From Anaerorhabdus sp036641015 (GTDB taxonomy: Bacteria; Bacillota_I; Bacilli_A; Erysipelotrichales; Erysipelotrichaceae): a DNA stretch of 64,000 bases. Of the stretch, positions 8,301 through 16,864 are shown one piece after another (position 1 is the stretch's first letter; each line of letters opens with the position of its first letter). Made by a program: the position numbers and the translations under genes. Location of the stretch: the NCBI RefSeq assembly GCF_036641015.1, contig NZ_JAVWFO010000001.1, forward strand, positions 25,663 through 89,662. Reading direction: 5' to 3'. The notes beneath the pieces are model-generated. The model made no database searches. It was not told the DNA's origin and saw only the letters and a program-made list of their open reading frames with translations.

Positions 8301-10254
8301 GTAATTCAGCAACACGTTCCTTATGCTCTTTTTGAATTTCTTTAATGTTTTCTTCATACTTAGCTTGCATTTCATCTTTTTTAGCAAGAACTTTTTGTTC
8401 GAATTCTTCCATTTTCTTTTGGAATTTATCTTTTGATTCATCAATTTTAGCTGTATGAGCACTAATTAATTCTTCTCTTCTTGCTTCAAAAGCTAATACA
8501 CAAGCTTCATGTTTACTTCTTTCTTCTTCACGAAGTGCTTCTAAAGGAATCATTTTTTCATTTAATAATTCTATTTCTTTTTTTAATCCTTCAATAATTT
8601 CATTCTTATTATCGATTTCAGTACTGTGTTCTTCCTTAATAAGCTTAATTTGATTTTCAAGACGATTAACTTCTTCATCATTATTTTGTTGTATTAAGTT
8701 AACTTCAACTTGTTTATTTTCTAAATTTTTAATATAACCTTCAACTTGTTCATCAATTTCAACACGTTTTTGTGCAAAAACAGCTTCTTGTTCTTTAAGT
8801 TGTTCTTGAATTAATAGTACATCGCTTTCGAATTGTGCACTTAGTTTGATTAAATAATTATTATGTTCAATTTCTGCATTTTTAATATCTGTTTGGCACT
8901 TTAATATACGATCTTTGATTTCATTTAGACGTTGATAGTGTGTGCTTTCAAGTGTTAATTCCTTAGCTTCTAGTTCTTTCTTTCCTAATTGTAACTTTTC
9001 TTCATCACGACGTAGATCTTCCTTTAAGAAACTAATATTACCATTAAGTTTTTCTTCCTCACTCGCAAGCAATCCACGATAAAATTCATAGATTGAATCA
9101 GCTTCTTCCTTAAGTTTAGTATCCAATCCATTAGTTTTTAATACAATGTCTTGTTGGAATTGCTCAAATTCACGGCCTAGTTTTTCAATTAATTGTTGTG
9201 TTTGTTCTTGTTCAGTTGCTCTTAAATTAGTGAAGTTTTCTACTTCCTTCTTATAAGTATCACTTAAAATACGAAATTGATTTTGCTTTCCAGCAAGTTC
9301 ATTTTGCGCATGGTTATGGGAATTTTCTAATTCTTTAATGCGAGCAAGTTGATTATCTTCCAAATTACGTCTAATCACTTCATATTTTTCAATTTTTTGT
9401 TTTAGTAAGTCTTTTAAACTTTTTTCATGTTTATCAAGTAAATCAAGTTCTGCTTTTTTACCATCGATAAAAGCTTGGTTACTAAGTGCAAAATCATCAA
9501 AACTTGCTGCCCATTGATTTATTTTAGTAGCAAGTTCTTGCTTCTTATGTTCAAGTTGCGCTAAGTTATTCTCTTTTGTATTCTCAATTTCTTGTTTATA
9601 ACCTTCATATGTAATTTCTTCATTTTTAAGTGCTTCGCTAAGACTGTTTTCTAATTCAATAACCTTCTTATCAAAGTTTTTCTTTAATTTCTCAATGTGT
9701 GTTTCAAGTTTCTTAATTTCTTTTTTCTTCTTTTCACATTCAATAGCCGATGCAGATTTTAGACTTTCTTTGATTTCTTCAGTTTCTTGTATTAAACGAT
9801 TACGTTCTTTTAAGAATAATTTGTCTTGGGATTGTTTGATTGACTGAATTTCATCGTATATTTCTTTTTCTTTTTTAGCAAGTTGTTCTTTTAATATTTT
9901 ATTCTTTTTGTCAGCATCACTTAAAATAACAGCTTTTTTCTTATTTACTTCTTTAGCTGCTTTTTCAGATTTAGTTGCTAAGACATTAATTTTTTCTTGG
10001 ATTTCTCCTGATTCAGCATCAATGTCATCCATTGCCTTTTCAATATCACGTTTAGCTTGATTAACTTGTTTTTTACGCGCATTATATTCGATATTTTGAA
10101 CCTTCTGAACACCATTTAAAAAATCTCCTGAATGTTCTAACTCGTGTTCCAATTTTTCAATATTCTTCTCTTTTTCTTCTATTTCGATTTGAATATCGCT
10201 TGGTTTTACCTCTTCTTGCTTTTTGAATGAGTTAAAAAAACTGAATTTTGCCAT
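5344..10254 (-). CDS. Giant coiled-coil protein, 1636 residues
   Basis: The protein is almost wholly predicted coiled coil. It is rich in Glu, Lys, Gln and Asn, has long heptad-like runs from about residue 20 to the C-terminus, and has very few Trp, Cys, Pro or Gly. No signal peptide, membrane segment, LPXTG motif, Walker A or other enzymatic motif was seen, so it should be cytoplasmic. The short N-terminus (FSFFNSFKK) is the only non-helical-looking part. An AGGGG ribosome binding site and a good promoter precede it, and a terminator follows. The form recalls bacterial cytoskeletal or scaffold proteins such as Scy, FilP or SMC-like arms, but no homologue is recognised and the function is unknown. 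Confidence 0.85.
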   Translation of the reverse strand: MAKFSFFNSFKKQEEVKPSDIQIEIEEKEKNIEKLEHELEHSGDFLNGVQKVQNIEYNARKKQVNQAKRDIEKAMDDIDAESGEIQEKINVLATKSEKAAKEVNKKKAVILSDADKKNKILKEQLAKKEKEIYDEIQSIKQSQDKLFLKERNRLIQETEEIKESLKSASAIECEKKKKEIKKLETHIEKLKKNFDKKVIELENSLSEALKNEEITYEGYKQEIENTKENNLAQLEHKKQELATKINQWAASFDDFALSNQAFIDGKKAELDLLDKHEKSLKDLLKQKIEKYEVIRRNLEDNQLARIKELENSHNHAQNELAGKQNQFRILSDTYKKEVENFTNLRATEQEQTQQLIEKLGREFEQFQQDIVLKTNGLDTKLKEEADSIYEFYRGLLASEEEKLNGNISFLKEDLRRDEEKLQLGKKELEAKELTLESTHYQRLNEIKDRILKCQTDIKNAEIEHNNYLIKLSAQFESDVLLIQEQLKEQEAVFAQKRVEIDEQVEGYIKNLENKQVEVNLIQQNNDEEVNRLENQIKLIKEEHSTEIDNKNEIIEGLKKEIELLNEKMIPLEALREEERSKHEACVLAFEARREELISAHTAKIDESKDKFQKKMEEFEQKVLAKKDEMQAKYEENIKEIQKEHKERVAELQRNSDVFIEQISNEIHDTQNKINTIIPEFEKQIEQENRILAETGKNFDSLKEKNANELESFKHNNDKKLNKIKENAQTTVEKIVKSIDEHRKNAEERISEINSEISRLTDEEKTLITNMAVLQEEYEANKNDLIKKNSVALEEHLQQINDFEHAIDNKRIEIRNIDANLRDIISHYKSDEQDENQKLIKLRNELATELNEQAQEVERSIAQLEVQKDERIDYLRSEYELARKTISNKMNSELIDIQRNMEDEKNRILQEQSVLEATYANKVRENEQALSKIQEQVKLVTQEMEKTEESHKNEMALLQEDFEHHKAQLEYEAEVARESNIKNFNELKDELSAQLNQVEIEKIQLKNAVDAKIRQQETKKEMIEKFIADYERNNKIHMEDREREISNYQSMVDRLNANIEELQNELDQTKQINEQKIQEIKNAQEDVDKEITHIIAMRNENYQKAIEQVNTQHEQLIQEFIREQDEKQEVIALQNDEILNGFIKNYEDYKAQLAKQLADKQADINEYVRQEEEKLEAEKTRFEALVNRLNNEEAKRIEERDIEKENFKKFWDESLSAIRQRIKLSAEKMQEEEKAIRNQYNPEINRLINENESLKKQEEQVSQSIHDLEEKLEQRKFQDEQRLRKYEEECEQNLVNIENLIKDRQAKIDSYKQSIDLEVERFVQTRNQEEEKLQAIRQSKLELLEEEKAKINDVIDKQQKIFEKLSEKKKASIEEENRKNNKILEKELQRIEKEKEAAGEEFELSLDELDKQIREKEERYEKLLNEQIVKNEAYIQEYKDALRKRQNNEENYDAAEFENVSNIRDELMENEKHAKDEFTDRIAATKNSFLEEIYSLQDDNNKVLRRFNALKKKYESLDEIYKSNSSSVSYADVLEGYEDKIIARKNRLSELEAEESKLRKEKAGKIANQSEIYDEMVRKHQKLLNDIEQEIASEQHRLIEFENEMSEKRRLDKELEIKNKNLFAKKLDYLRQKMFDN

Positions 10255-10302
10255 AGTAGCACCCCTTAATCATGTTTAAAAATGCACATTTGTATATCAT
10301 AA

Positions 10303-10331
10303 ATATTAACTCAAAAATGCTATTTTAACAA
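10303..10331 (-). promoter_or_regulatory. Promoter of the giant coiled-coil gene
   Basis: The reverse strand reads TTGTTA (10326-10331), exactly 17 bases, then TAATAT (10303-10308). The start codon lies about 50 bases downstream. The gene therefore looks independently transcribed. Confidence 0.65.
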
Positions 10332-10344
10332 CATAAACTAGGTA

Positions 10345-10373
10345 AAACGAAGTAAAATAAAACAACTTCGTTT
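10345..10373 (-). terminator. Hairpin, probable terminator of the ABC/GntR operon
   Basis: A perfect 9-bp stem AAACGAAGT/ACTTCGTTT with an 11-base loop lies 180 bases after the ABC permease stop codon. The T tract is short, so termination may be weak. The rest of the 297-base gap (10255-10551) is AT-rich and holds only the promoter of the coiled-coil gene. Confidence 0.45.
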
Positions 10374-10551
10374 ATAAATCAGCCAAGATAACATTACTTT
10401 AATACAATTAATAAATATTCATGCTGTATCCAAGTCATAGCCATAATACTTAAACAATAGTAGTTATGTAGGATATATTGAGTTAGATTATTTACTCTAT
10501 TTTAAACATTAACTTGTTTTGCAACAGTTTTGAAAGCAATGCAATGAATGT

Positions 10552-11829
10552 CTATCTATAGACTGACCGATATAAATTTTCACGTAATTTTTTATAGATA
10601 ATTATAGTTAAAATGGTTATTGCAGGCACCAAAATGATATAGATATTTGAAAAGTAGCTAACTAAATTATTATAAAATACAACCATTACAATACAAATCA
10701 GAAAAATGAATATACCATCAAAAAACATATCATTATTAATAAACCCTTTTGTTACGAAATAGAATATCAAAAGTATAGTCATAGCATAAATTAATGCATC
10801 TCCAATTGATACTAAGTTGAAATTTATTAATTGAATATTAAATAACAATTTTAAACTAATGAGTGTTACTCCAACTGTAATTAATATAATAATTATGTTC
10901 TTAACAAAACTATATACAATTGCATCAAACATTCTTTCTCTAGATATTGGCACAAGTTTTAAATATGTCGCCCTATTAAAATGATACTCATATGTTGCAT
11001 ATAACGAAATCGAAAATAATAGAATAAATAGAACATAAACCGTTGTTAATGACATCATTGAAAATTTACCATAATTAGAGAATGTTATGAAAATTTGATA
11101 TAACCAAAACGAAAATCCAGTTATCGCAACTTTTTGATTATCAAGGTTATATTTAGAAAACCGACTTAATTGACTAATTTTATTTTCCATTTTTTTATTG
11201 CTTAATTCAAGATTTTTACTATTTGAATACGTTTGCACAAAAAGTTTAAATAACGCTACCATAAATGGAAATATAAATGAAACTAATATCATTAAGAAAA
11301 ATTTATCAAAAACTAATATTTGCGTTTTAAAATAATATACAACCAATAATAGAAAGTTTAAATACATTAACGATAATATATATCCAAATCGACAATTATT
11401 TAAAAAACAATTATTTTTAAACATCATATTTTCAAGCACGAAATATATCCAATAAAAGCTGATAACTATCGCCAAAAACAGTATTACAGCATTTACACTA
11501 TATGGATATACTTTAGTCAAACTACATAAACCAATAATACATACTCCTACAATTGTTAATGCAAATGAACTTATAAAATAAAGAGAAAATTGTTTGTTTT
11601 TATCTATTGGCAATATTTGTAAATATTTACTTCCGTTTGTATCTAAAAAATCAAAGTTAGATCCATAATCAAATCGGGTTGATTCACCCACAGTAAATAA
11701 ACAAATTCCAAGCGCACCAACAGCCAAAAGTAAACTAGGATCACACAATCCAATAAAACCAATTGTAAATATTGCAACTGCCCAACGCCACATACATTTA
11801 TTTTTCCAATATGTAAAGTAAGGTTTCAT
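10552..11829 (-). CDS. ABC-2-type membrane permease of a YtrA-type operon
   Basis: This 425-residue polytopic protein has roughly ten to twelve hydrophobic segments (for example near residues 15-45, 85-120, 150-195 and 280-415) and no catalytic motif. It follows an ABC ATPase by one base and a GntR-type regulator beyond that, the layout of YtrA-regulated ABC exporters in Bacillota. Such systems are often induced by cell-wall-active peptides. The substrate cannot be told from sequence. Confidence 0.85.
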   Translation of the reverse strand: MKPYFTYWKNKCMWRWAVAIFTIGFIGLCDPSLLLAVGALGICLFTVGESTRFDYGSNFDFLDTNGSKYLQILPIDKNKQFSLYFISSFALTIVGVCIIGLCSLTKVYPYSVNAVILFLAIVISFYWIYFVLENMMFKNNCFLNNCRFGYILSLMYLNFLLLVVYYFKTQILVFDKFFLMILVSFIFPFMVALFKLFVQTYSNSKNLELSNKKMENKISQLSRFSKYNLDNQKVAITGFSFWLYQIFITFSNYGKFSMMSLTTVYVLFILLFSISLYATYEYHFNRATYLKLVPISRERMFDAIVYSFVKNIIIILITVGVTLISLKLLFNIQLINFNLVSIGDALIYAMTILLIFYFVTKGFINNDMFFDGIFIFLICIVMVVFYNNLVSYFSNIYIILVPAITILTIIIYKKLRENLYRSVYR

Positions 11830-11830
11830 A

Positions 11831-12676
11831 TCATAACCCCCAATAAATCATAATATCTTCTATTGATGCTTTTTTAAATTGATATTTTGGATTATTTATA
11901 AATTTAGAGCTTTGCGTGCACAATGCTTTAAAACCATCTTTAGTTTCTTCAATACTTCTACAAACTTTTTTTAAATCATCTGGTATGGTGCCTTCACCAA
12001 ATACAATTTGGTTTTCTTCTTGGATATGATCCTTATTCATTGAAAATACAATTTCGCCATCATCAATTAATGTAACTTCATCTGCAATTTTATCTAAATC
12101 AGATGTAATGTGTGTTGAAAATAAAACGGTTTTACTTTCATCTTGCATAATATCATAAATTAAATCTAAAACTTGATGCCTTGAAATTGGATCAAGATTT
12201 GATGTTGGTTCATCAAGAATAATGAAATCCGGATGATGTGCTAAACTAAACGCAATTGATATTTTCATTTTCATTCCTAATGATAAACTTTTGAATTTAG
12301 TGTCTAAGGATACATCCAACTTTTTGCACAAATTTTTAAAATATAATATATCAAAATTACTATAAAACGGACCTAGTTCTGATGCTAAACGTTCTCCAGT
12401 CATTGATAAAGGATAATAAAATTGATCGTTAACATACGCAATTCTGTCCTTTATTTCAAGTCCATTATCCTCGAAATTCATACCTAATATTTTTATATCT
12501 CCTCTATTGCGTCTAATTAATTCTAAAAAGCCATTAATCATCGTTGTTTTACCAGAGCCATTTCGCCCAATCAATCCTGTAACATAACCCTTTTTAACAC
12601 AGTAATTAGGAATATATAGTTTAAAATTATTATAGCTAACAGCTAAATCATTTAATTCTAATGCATACTCAGTCAT
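11831..12676 (-). CDS. ABC transporter ATP-binding protein
   Basis: This 281-residue ATPase has Walker A GRNGSGKT at residues 37-44, Walker B FIILDEPTS and the H-loop STHIT. The signature motif is LSLGMK rather than LSGGQ, as in many ABC-2 exporters of this type. The C-terminal 70 residues are a poorly conserved extension. It probably energises the permease that starts one base after it. The gene lies 3 bases after the GntR regulator, so all three form one operon. Confidence 0.93.
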   Translation of the reverse strand: MTEYALELNDLAVSYNNFKLYIPNYCVKKGYVTGLIGRNGSGKTTMINGFLELIRRNRGDIKILGMNFEDNGLEIKDRIAYVNDQFYYPLSMTGERLASELGPFYSNFDILYFKNLCKKLDVSLDTKFKSLSLGMKMKISIAFSLAHHPDFIILDEPTSNLDPISRHQVLDLIYDIMQDESKTVLFSTHITSDLDKIADEVTLIDDGEIVFSMNKDHIQEENQIVFGEGTIPDDLKKVCRSIEETKDGFKALCTQSSKFINNPKYQFKKASIEDIMIYWGL

Positions 12677-12679
12677 AGT

Positions 12680-13051
12680 TTAGTCCTCCAATATACTATT
12701 AATAATATTCTTCAACTCATCATTACTTAATCCATATTTTTTTGCTTCTTCAATAATATTTTTTAGTTTTTCACTTGTCTCTTGTTCTTTTAAATCCTTA
12801 AGTTTATTGAGGGATACTTTTTTGACAAAGCATCCTTTACCTTGTCTTGTTTCAACGTAACCTTCTCTCTCCAAGTCATCATAAGCTCGTTTGATTGTGA
12901 TGATAGCGATATTCAATTCTTTCGCCAAACTTCTAATTGATGGAAGTTGATCATTCTCCTTCAATACACCACTAAAAATCTTTTCTTTGATTTGCATAAT
13001 CAATTGAAGATAGTTAGGTATATTAGATTTTTCATCAATTTTAAGTATCAT
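12680..13051 (-). CDS. GntR-family regulator, YtrA subfamily
   Basis: This 123-residue protein has a winged-helix domain at about residues 10-78 (LPSIRSLAKELNI, then TIKRAYDDLEREGYV, then TRQGKGCFV). It has only a short C-terminal helical tail instead of a large ligand-binding domain. This is the YtrA form of GntR, which usually represses its own ABC transporter operon. The first gene of the operon carries it, so autoregulation is likely. The effector is unknown. Confidence 0.92.
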   Translation of the reverse strand: MILKIDEKSNIPNYLQLIMQIKEKIFSGVLKENDQLPSIRSLAKELNIAIITIKRAYDDLEREGYVETRQGKGCFVKKVSLNKLKDLKEQETSEKLKNIIEEAKKYGLSNDELKNIINSILED

Positions 13052-13100
13052 AATCTCTCCTCACTGTTATTATTGTATAGACACAGTTAAATGTCAACAA

Positions 13101-13134
13101 AATTTAAAAAAAGAAGCAATCAATTGATTACTTC
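13101..13134 (-). terminator. Intrinsic terminator of ldh
   Basis: The hairpin at 13113-13134 (GAAGTAATC paired with GATTGCTTC) overlaps the ldh stop codon and is followed by a long T run on the reverse strand. Confidence 0.8.
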
Positions 13135-14081
13135 AAATTAACATTAACTACTTCTTCTTTTATATCTTTAAGTGTTTTAGCACTTGCATCAAACTTTCCT
13201 TGATCAACTTCATTAAGTGGAATTTTTACAATGGATTCAATACCATTATGCCCAACTATCGCAGGAACACCAATATACATATCATTCCATCCATACTCGC
13301 CATCTTGATAAGCAGATACCGTAAGAATTGTATGCTCATCGTTGAGTATAGCTTGTACTAAACGATTGAGCGCCAATCCAATTCCATAGAAAGTCGCTTT
13401 TTTTCGATTAATAATTTCATATGCTGCCTGTTGCACTTGGTGATAAATATCATTTAAATCGTTCAAATCTTTTCCTTTTTCATCTAAAAGTTCGAGTAAA
13501 CATTTGCTTCCTACATAGGCATGTGTCCAAGGCACAAAGCTTGAATCACCATGTTCTCCCATGATATATGCATGAATATTATTTGTAGAAATACTTAAAT
13601 ATTCACTCATGAGATAACGTAAACGTGCTGTATCTAATATAGTCCCAGAACCTATTACTCTTTCTTTTACCAATCCAGAAACCTTCCATGCAACATAAGT
13701 CATAATATCAACTGGATTTGAGGCTATCACTAATATGCCATCAAATCCTGAATTCATTACACTTTCAGTAATTGATTTTATAATCTTTGCATTAACAGAT
13801 GTCATATCCAAACGTGATTGACCTGGTTTTTGTGCTGTACCTGCTGTAATAACAACAATTTCAGCATCATTACATTCCTCATAATCACCTGTTTTTATAA
13901 TAATTTTATTTCTAGCATATGGTAACCCATGTTGTAAATCCATCGCTTCACCTAACGCTTTTTCTTTATCTACATCAATAAGGACTAGTTCATCTACTCC
14001 TCCAGTTGTTAAAAATGAATATGCCATACTCATTCCGACAAATCCTGTTCCAACTAATACAACTTTTCTATCTTTTTTCAT
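13128..14081 (-). CDS. ldh: L-lactate dehydrogenase
   Basis: This 317-residue NAD-dependent enzyme interconverts pyruvate and L-lactate and regenerates NAD+ in fermentation. The Rossmann motif GTGFVGMSMA is at the N-terminus, and the proton-relay histidine is in GEHGDSSF near residue 175. A substrate-binding arginine is likely in the SRLDMTS segment. An upstream in-frame ATG exists, but AAGGAG lies just before the ATG at 14081, which is taken as the start. It diverges from the ferredoxin gene. The intergenic region holds inverted repeats that could bind a redox regulator. Confidence 0.95.
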   Translation of the reverse strand: MKKDRKVVLVGTGFVGMSMAYSFLTTGGVDELVLIDVDKEKALGEAMDLQHGLPYARNKIIIKTGDYEECNDAEIVVITAGTAQKPGQSRLDMTSVNAKIIKSITESVMNSGFDGILVIASNPVDIMTYVAWKVSGLVKERVIGSGTILDTARLRYLMSEYLSISTNNIHAYIMGEHGDSSFVPWTHAYVGSKCLLELLDEKGKDLNDLNDIYHQVQQAAYEIINRKKATFYGIGLALNRLVQAILNDEHTILTVSAYQDGEYGWNDMYIGVPAIVGHNGIESIVKIPLNEVDQGKFDASAKTLKDIKEEVVNVNLK

Positions 14082-14109
14082 AGCACTCCTTCCTTTCATA
14101 GCTATGTTA

Positions 14110-14178
14110 TTAGTTTAACTAAAAGATACACATTTGTAATCTAATATGCCCGTTTTATAGTATTGTGATAAAGTCACA
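14110..14178. promoter_or_regulatory. Inverted repeats between ldh and the ferredoxin gene
   Basis: Two palindromes lie in the divergent region: TTAGTT-T-AACTAA at 14110-14122, next to the ldh ribosome binding site, and TGTGA-TAAAG-TCACA at 14164-14178. The second resembles Rex or CRP/FNR half-sites, but its 5-base spacer is one short of the usual 6. Regulator binding is an inference. Confidence 0.35.
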
Positions 14179-14231
14179 GTAAACTCATCTAATTTTCTTT
14201 ATACTATGAGTATAAAAGTGAGGAAATTATT

Positions 14232-14417
14232 ATGAAATTAGTTATTATCAATGAACGTTGTCCTAAAAATCATCAATGTCCAGCAATGCGAGTTTGTCCT
14301 GTAAATGCTTTAAGTCAAAATGGCTTTGATGCCCCAGTTGTTGATTTAGAAAAATGTATTCGTTGTGGTAAATGTGTGCAACTATGTCCTAAGAAAGCAT
14401 TAATTTTAGAATCATGA
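14232..14417 (+). CDS. Small 4Fe-4S ferredoxin-like protein
   Basis: This 61-residue protein carries a canonical C42-x2-C45-x2-C48-x3-C52-P cluster motif. The N-terminal half has three cysteines at 10, 16 and 22 (C-x5-C-x5-C-P). The wide spacing departs from standard 2[4Fe-4S] ferredoxins, and only seven cysteines are present. One 4Fe-4S cluster is safe, and a second is uncertain. It is cytoplasmic, with a GAGG ribosome binding site. Its stop overlaps the start of the rhodanese gene in an ATGA arrangement, so the two are coupled. Confidence 0.85.
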   Translation: MKLVIINERCPKNHQCPAMRVCPVNALSQNGFDAPVVDLEKCIRCGKCVQLCPKKALILES

Positions 14418-14794
14418 AAATACTAAGTAAACTTACTATCATTACTCTTTTATTTATCACTGGCTGCTCTACTACTACTTATAAAACAATCTCTGCTGAT
14501 GATGCCAAAGATAAAATGACTACATCTGAAAATGTAGTTCTCCTTGATGTAAGAACTCCTAAAGAATATGAAGAAAAACATATTCAAGGTTCTATTTTAA
14601 TCCCTGATTATGACATTGAAAATGAAATCGAAACACAAATTTCAAACAAAGATACCACAATCATTGTTTATTGTCGCAGTGGTAATCGCAGTCGTAATGT
14701 TGCGCATAAGCTAACTAGTATGGGATATAAAGATGTCTATGATTTAGGTGGAATAAGTAACTACCCTTACATTGAAGATATTGTTACAAATTGA
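14414..14794 (+). CDS. Rhodanese-domain lipoprotein
   Basis: This 126-residue protein begins with a lipoprotein signal peptide (lipobox ITGC, lipidated Cys18). It continues as a single rhodanese domain with VVLLDVRTPKEYEEKHI and the active-site loop CRSGNRS (Cys87). It would be anchored on the outer face of the membrane and could carry sulfur as a persulfide. The physiological donor and acceptor are unknown. Translational overlap with the cytoplasmic ferredoxin gene is unusual for two proteins on opposite sides of the membrane. Confidence 0.9.
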   Translation: MKILSKLTIITLLFITGCSTTTYKTISADDAKDKMTTSENVVLLDVRTPKEYEEKHIQGSILIPDYDIENEIETQISNKDTTIIVYCRSGNRSRNVAHKLTSMGYKDVYDLGGISNYPYIEDIVTN

Positions 14795-14800
14795 AAATAA

Positions 14801-15385
14801 CTATTCAATGTATGAAATGTCAATTAATTTTTCATTATCAAACACCAATTTGAAACAACTTGGTGTTTTAATTTTACCATCTATAATAATACGTTCATTA
14901 AAAATGATTTTTCTTTCTTTACATTTAGCATTTGTAACAGCAATCGAACAGTTTGATAAAAGGAATGAACATATTGCAGTAGCATGGCTTACAATCGCTA
15001 TTGTTTGATTATCATCAACACGATTCAAATAGAAGTCTATCGCATCTACCATTCTCTTTCTAACATCATTTAGTGATTCTCCGCCAATATTTTTATAATC
15101 ATAATCCGAATATTGGCGAGCCCAGAAATCATCAACAAGTTCTTCTTCCATGCCTAATCTTCTTTCACATAAGCGATCATCAACAGAATAATTAGAACTT
15201 ATTATTTGCGCTGTTTGTACTGCTCGTACATATGGTGAACAAAGAATACTATCAAAATCATCATACAAATCTGATAATAAATTTTTCATCTCTATAACAC
15301 CTTGTTTTGAAATAGGAATACTTTCATTATGATATTTGGAATTTTCTTGCGGAGTAGTGTGTCGAAACAAATATATCGTTTTCAT
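14801..15385 (-). CDS. Histidine phosphatase family protein (phosphoglycerate mutase-like)
   Basis: This 194-residue protein has the branch-1 histidine phosphatase motif as LFRHTTP (Arg8, His9). The second catalytic histidine is in IVSHATAICSFLL, and SPYVRAVQTA supplies a conserved arginine. The usual RHG is RHT here. Members dephosphorylate small metabolites or act as cofactor-dependent mutases, and the substrate cannot be assigned. It ends 7 bases from the convergent rhodanese gene. Confidence 0.88.
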   Translation of the reverse strand: MKTIYLFRHTTPQENSKYHNESIPISKQGVIEMKNLLSDLYDDFDSILCSPYVRAVQTAQIISSNYSVDDRLCERRLGMEEELVDDFWARQYSDYDYKNIGGESLNDVRKRMVDAIDFYLNRVDDNQTIAIVSHATAICSFLLSNCSIAVTNAKCKERKIIFNERIIIDGKIKTPSCFKLVFDNEKLIDISYIE

Positions 15386-15460
15386 AATTTACCTAATACT
15401 TCTATTTTTATTTATCTAATTTGATATTACATTATAAACGAAAATATTCAACTATTTAAT

Positions 15461-15487
15461 AAAAAAGATGAGAATTTATCTCCCATC
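15461..15487 (-). terminator. Intrinsic terminator of the MATE gene
   Basis: The stem GATGGGA/TCTCATC (one G-T pair) is followed by six T residues on the reverse strand, directly after the MATE stop codon. Confidence 0.75.
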
Positions 15488-15489
15488 TC

Positions 15490-16860
15490 TTATAGATTTA
15501 ATAATGCTTCTTCCTTATCTAGATTATTAATCGTTTCCTTTTTAACTTTACGCAAATAATATAAACTTAATACACAACAAATACCTTCTGTAATTGGAAA
15601 TGAAATCCACGATACATTCAATCCAAATTGATGAGCTAATATATAAGTACATGGAACTAATAGTATCATTTGTCGTAATAATGTAATTATTAATGAATTT
15701 TTACCATGATCTAATGCTTGGAATACAGAACAAAGTATCATCGATACACCTGCAAACAAAAATGAGAAACTAATAATCCTCAATGCAGGTACACCAATTG
15801 CAAGCATATCCTCCTTAGCATCAAATAAATATAATAATTGTTCTGGAAACAATTGGAAAACAATGGTTCCAGCAAGCATTATAATTGTTGCAAAAACCAA
15901 AGAAAAATTAATTGTTTCAATTATTCGTTTCTTATTTTTTGCGCCAAAATTAAACGAAACAATAGGTATAATTGCATTGGTTATTCCTGCTACCGCCATA
16001 AATACAAACTGTTGTAACTTATAATAAATACTAAACACAGATACCGCAAGAGTAGAGAATTGAACTAAAATTACATTCATAAATACAGTCATAAAACTCA
16101 TTATTGATTGCATTAAAATTGCAGGAATTGCTATTTTATAAATATTTCTAACTAATCCTAAATCAAATTTAAATTCTCTAATATGTACTTGTATAAGTTT
16201 AATTTTATATTTAGTAATTACTATGCCTAAAACCATAGCTATTAATTGTCCAATAACAGTTGCTACCGCTGCTCCTGTAACACCCATCGCCGGTAATCCA
16301 AAATATCCAAAAATAAATATAGGATCAAGTATTATATTTACTAATGCTCCCACTCCTTGAATAATCATATTATAAACCGTGTTACCAGTTGATTGCATTA
16401 TACGTTCATAAGTAATTTGAACAAATACCCCTATCGAAAATATAGTACATATTTGCATGTAACTTATTCCCATACTCAATATCTCAGGATCAGTTGTAAA
16501 CAATTGTAAAAATTGTTTAGAAAATAATACTCCAATTAGCGCAAAAACTAAACCATTAACTCCTGCCAACATCAATCCATGCAAGGCAACTTGTTCAGCA
16601 TTCTTTTGTTTCCTAAGACCTAAATTCCTTGATAATAACGCATTAATTCCAACACCTGTACCACAAGCAACAGCTACTAATATCATTTGTATCGGATAGC
16701 ATAGCGAGACCGCAGTAAGTGCTGCTTCTGATACCCTAGCAACAAACATACTATCTACAATATTGTAAAGCGCTTGTACTAACATTGATATGATAATTGG
16801 CAAAGACATAGTCATAATTAATTTGTTAATTTTCATACTTCCCATTTTATTTTCTTCCAT
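15490..16860 (-). CDS. MATE-family multidrug/cation efflux protein
   Basis: This 456-residue protein has about twelve hydrophobic segments in two similar halves, typical of MATE exporters (MepA/DinF type), which expel cationic compounds using an ion gradient. The start is set at MEENKMGS because GGAGG lies 7 bases upstream. The longer frame would run through the leader hairpin. It is monocistronic with its own promoter, a structured leader of about 120 bases and a terminator, so expression is probably controlled by RNA attenuation. The leader hints at guanidine as a signal, but this is not proven. Confidence 0.93.
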   Translation of the reverse strand: MEENKMGSMKINKLIMTMSLPIIISMLVQALYNIVDSMFVARVSEAALTAVSLCYPIQMILVAVACGTGVGINALLSRNLGLRKQKNAEQVALHGLMLAGVNGLVFALIGVLFSKQFLQLFTTDPEILSMGISYMQICTIFSIGVFVQITYERIMQSTGNTVYNMIIQGVGALVNIILDPIFIFGYFGLPAMGVTGAAVATVIGQLIAMVLGIVITKYKIKLIQVHIREFKFDLGLVRNIYKIAIPAILMQSIMSFMTVFMNVILVQFSTLAVSVFSIYYKLQQFVFMAVAGITNAIIPIVSFNFGAKNKKRIIETINFSLVFATIIMLAGTIVFQLFPEQLLYLFDAKEDMLAIGVPALRIISFSFLFAGVSMILCSVFQALDHGKNSLIITLLRQMILLVPCTYILAHQFGLNVSWISFPITEGICCVLSLYYLRKVKKETINNLDKEEALLNL

Positions 16861-16864
16861 TATT

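Noticed and set aside
8235..8462. 75-codon minus-strand frame inside the coiled-coil gene
   Set aside because: An out-of-frame shadow of the lysine-rich repeat coding region.
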